From contig CAZVYN010000005.1 in assembly GCA_964631125.1 (NCBI GenBank), positions 39,549 through 103,548 of the forward strand: a DNA stretch of 64,000 bases, in the 5' to 3' direction. Origin of the DNA: CAZVYN01 sp964631125 (GTDB taxonomy: Bacteria > Eisenbacteria > RBG-16-71-46 > CAIMUX01). The position numbers and the translations under genes are program-made. The notes beneath the pieces are model-generated. The model was not told where the DNA came from and did no database searches. It was given only the letters and a program-made list of their open reading frames with translations. Below are positions 62,614 to 64,000 of this stretch, in pieces; within the stretch, counting starts at the first letter, position 1, and each line of letters begins with the position of its first letter.

Positions 62614-62763
62614 ATGAATCACCACTCGAACTCGCGAATCGCCTCCCGGACCTGGGTCGGACCTCGTGACGGCTCGAGTTTGATCGAGGTCGTCGTCGCC
62701 ACGTTGATGGTGGCGACCCTCCTCGCGCAAGAGGCGATGGAGCGCACCGCGACCGCGCCGTAG
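62614..62763 (+). pseudogene. truncated prepilin-like gene
   Basis: A 49-codon frame from ATG 62614 to TAG 62761 encodes GPRDGSSLIEVVVATLMVAT in its middle. That is a type IV prepilin cleavage and N-methylation motif (G, then SSLIE) followed by the first hydrophobic helix. The frame ends about 25 residues later, far short of a pilin. A gene remnant is the simplest reading. Confidence 0.65.
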
Positions 62764-62846
62764 GAACGTGGCGGCGGTGAGCCAGAGCGGCAACCGATCC
62801 GCGAGCATCACCGGCACGATGCACTGATGGAGACCGCGACGGGCGA

Positions 62847-64000
62847 CTAGAGCTGGATGACGTTCCCGCCGCCGAGATCCACGACCGGTCTCGGTTGGAG
62901 CCCCGCCTGAGTTCCATCGATCGGCGGAGTCGAGAAACGCACCGTTCCCACCTGCGTCCCGTTGCGAGAGAGCGACCCGATCGCCTCCCAGAAGTCGGTG
63001 TCCGCCACGCGCCCTTCCACGAAGGCGCGCTTCACCCGCGTCTGCAGTCGCAGTGTGACCCCTCCAACCGTGGCCGAATTGTCGAGCTGACGCGTGTAGT
63101 TCTCCACCACACGGTCCGACACGATGATGTGACTGAACGAACTCTCGTTGATCGTCTCGGTCGACGCCGGCCCGGTCATCGTTCCGGTCACCGCATCGCT
63201 CCGTTCGAAGTTCGCGAAGCTCCCGTCGACCTCGAAGAAGAGCGTCCCCTCCAGCGACAGGTTCACCTGATGCGTCTGGCCGTTGAGGACGACATCACCC
63301 GTCACGGTCCGTTCGTACGCGATGTTCGTCTGCGGATCGGCCGCGGCGCCTGTCGATCGCGTCAGTCCGGGCGCGCCGCTTCGACTCGCCACTGTGATGT
63401 CGAACTGCTGCGGCACGTTGATCCGAAACCGCAGATCGCTGTGGAATCGCGCGAAGTCGGTCAGGCCGCTCAGATCCCCGTCGAATGCGGTGATCACGAT
63501 CTCGACCCGAGGCGACGGCGAGAACTGCAGGATCAACTTGTCGTTCGGCTGAGGCGAGTAGGTGAAGGTCTCGGAGTTCGGCGCCAACTGCGTGAGCGTG
63601 CCGGTCGTCGTCAGGACGTCGCCGTTCAATGAACTCGCGAAGAAGACGAAGTCCACGACGCCGCTCTGGTCTTCGATCAGACTCTCGGCCGTATCGGTCG
63701 CCGTCGTCCCGAGTGAGAACGCCGCCTGCGTCGCGCTGACCTGGTCGGCGGGGAAGCCGCCGCCGCCGTCACTCGTGATCGTCACGACCGCCGTCGCCGA
63801 TTGCGCAGGATCCGCCACGCTGCGTGCGCGCACGGTTGCCGAGGCAGGATTCGGAAGGGTCGCCGGCGCCGAGTAGAGTCCTGATCCGCTGATGGTTCCG
63901 AATGTCGCTCCGCCTTCCACCGTCCAGGTCACCGCCGTGTTGGCCGCGCCGGTTACGGTCGCCGCGAACTGCTGCGTCCCGCCCGCGGCGAGTTGCGACG
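62847..64000 (-). CDS. surface protein with Ig-like (BIG2-type) domain, partial
   Basis: The frame runs off the right edge. Near the edge (its N-terminal side in the window) reads LAAGGTQQFAATVTGAANTA, then GTISGSGLYSAPATLPNPAS, a typical BIG2/Ig-like repeat found in secreted or surface proteins. The following 300 residues are beta-rich with no family recognised (QVSATQAAFSLGTTATDTAE; QPNDKLILQFSPSPRVEIVI). The C-terminus ends DLGGGNVIQL with no sorting tail. It is probably exported; the signal lies outside the window. Confidence 0.7.
   Translation of the reverse strand, partial: SQLAAGGTQQFAATVTGAANTAVTWTVEGGATFGTISGSGLYSAPATLPNPASATVRARSVADPAQSATAVVTITSDGGGGFPADQVSATQAAFSLGTTATDTAESLIEDQSGVVDFVFFASSLNGDVLTTTGTLTQLAPNSETFTYSPQPNDKLILQFSPSPRVEIVITAFDGDLSGLTDFARFHSDLRFRINVPQQFDITVASRSGAPGLTRSTGAAADPQTNIAYERTVTGDVVLNGQTHQVNLSLEGTLFFEVDGSFANFERSDAVTGTMTGPASTETINESSFSHIIVSDRVVENYTRQLDNSATVGGVTLRLQTRVKRAFVEGRVADTDFWEAIGSLSRNGTQVGTVRFSTPPIDGTQAGLQPRPVVDLGGGNVIQL

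Overview
The window is high-GC bacterial chromosome spanning a replication-origin region. Candidatus Eisenbacteria or a close relative is the most likely source. The grounds are C-terminal FlgD/T9SS-like beta tails on exported proteins (31502-32683, 34110-36812, and a fragment at 40037-40162) and a secreted protein with GACC-type cysteine repeats ending in a WGSIKxxYR-like tail (51164-52261). This placement rests on remembered family features, not on a search.

Region 1 (1-15.4 kb) is the leftward replichore arm. It holds a metal/cobalamin-type ABC transporter pair (BtuF-like, cut by the window edge, and BtuD-like), a DUF5658-type membrane protein on the opposite strand, ileS-lemA, rex, gyrA, gyrB, dciA, dnaN and dnaA. 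All core genes here are on the minus strand. recF is missing from the usual dnaN-recF-gyrB order. A candidate oriC with DnaA boxes and an AT-rich patch lies between dnaA and rpmH (about 14.55-14.82 kb), and gene direction flips there.

Region 2 (15.2-23.2 kb) is the rightward arm: rpmH, rnpA, yidD, yidC, jag (khpB), rsmG, parA, parB, an M23 peptidase and a bactofilin. Two parS-like palindromes flank or lie in parAB. rnpA seems to start at CTG in a CTGA overlap with the rpmH stop.

Region 3 (23.4-37 kb) mixes cell-surface and metabolic genes: a formylglycine-generating-enzyme-like lipoprotein, a membrane TPR protein, a fused alpha/beta E1 of a branched-chain 2-oxoacid dehydrogenase, a RES-Xre toxin-antitoxin pair whose toxin has a one-base frameshift, an FG-GAP protein with sorting tail, a glutaryl-CoA-dehydrogenase-like enzyme and a six-CxxCH exported cytochrome-like protein.

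Region 4 (37-53.7 kb) contains a small exported acidic protein with a TPR/degenerate sigma54-type AAA protein, a peroxiredoxin, transketolase and glucose-6-phosphate dehydrogenase (pentose phosphate pair), an EamA transporter, exonuclease III, a kinase-STAND ATPase-TPR giant, several uncharacterised exported or small proteins, a DinB-fold protein and a GGQ release-factor-like protein.

Region 5 (53.7-58.3 kb) is the most unusual part. It is a compact run of a double-FHA tail-anchored protein, a Ser/Thr kinase with extracytoplasmic PEGA repeats, and four small genes. The sizes and order of three of the small genes resemble the SctE/SctF/SctG (needle and needle-chaperone) block of type III secretion, yet no secretion ATPase, export gate or ring genes are present. 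Region 6 (58.4-64 kb) has a beta-carbonic anhydrase, gene fragments (VOC, DUF486, prepilin), a DUF5674 gene with its partner, a diheme cytochrome, an ECF-like sigma factor and a partial Ig-like surface protein.
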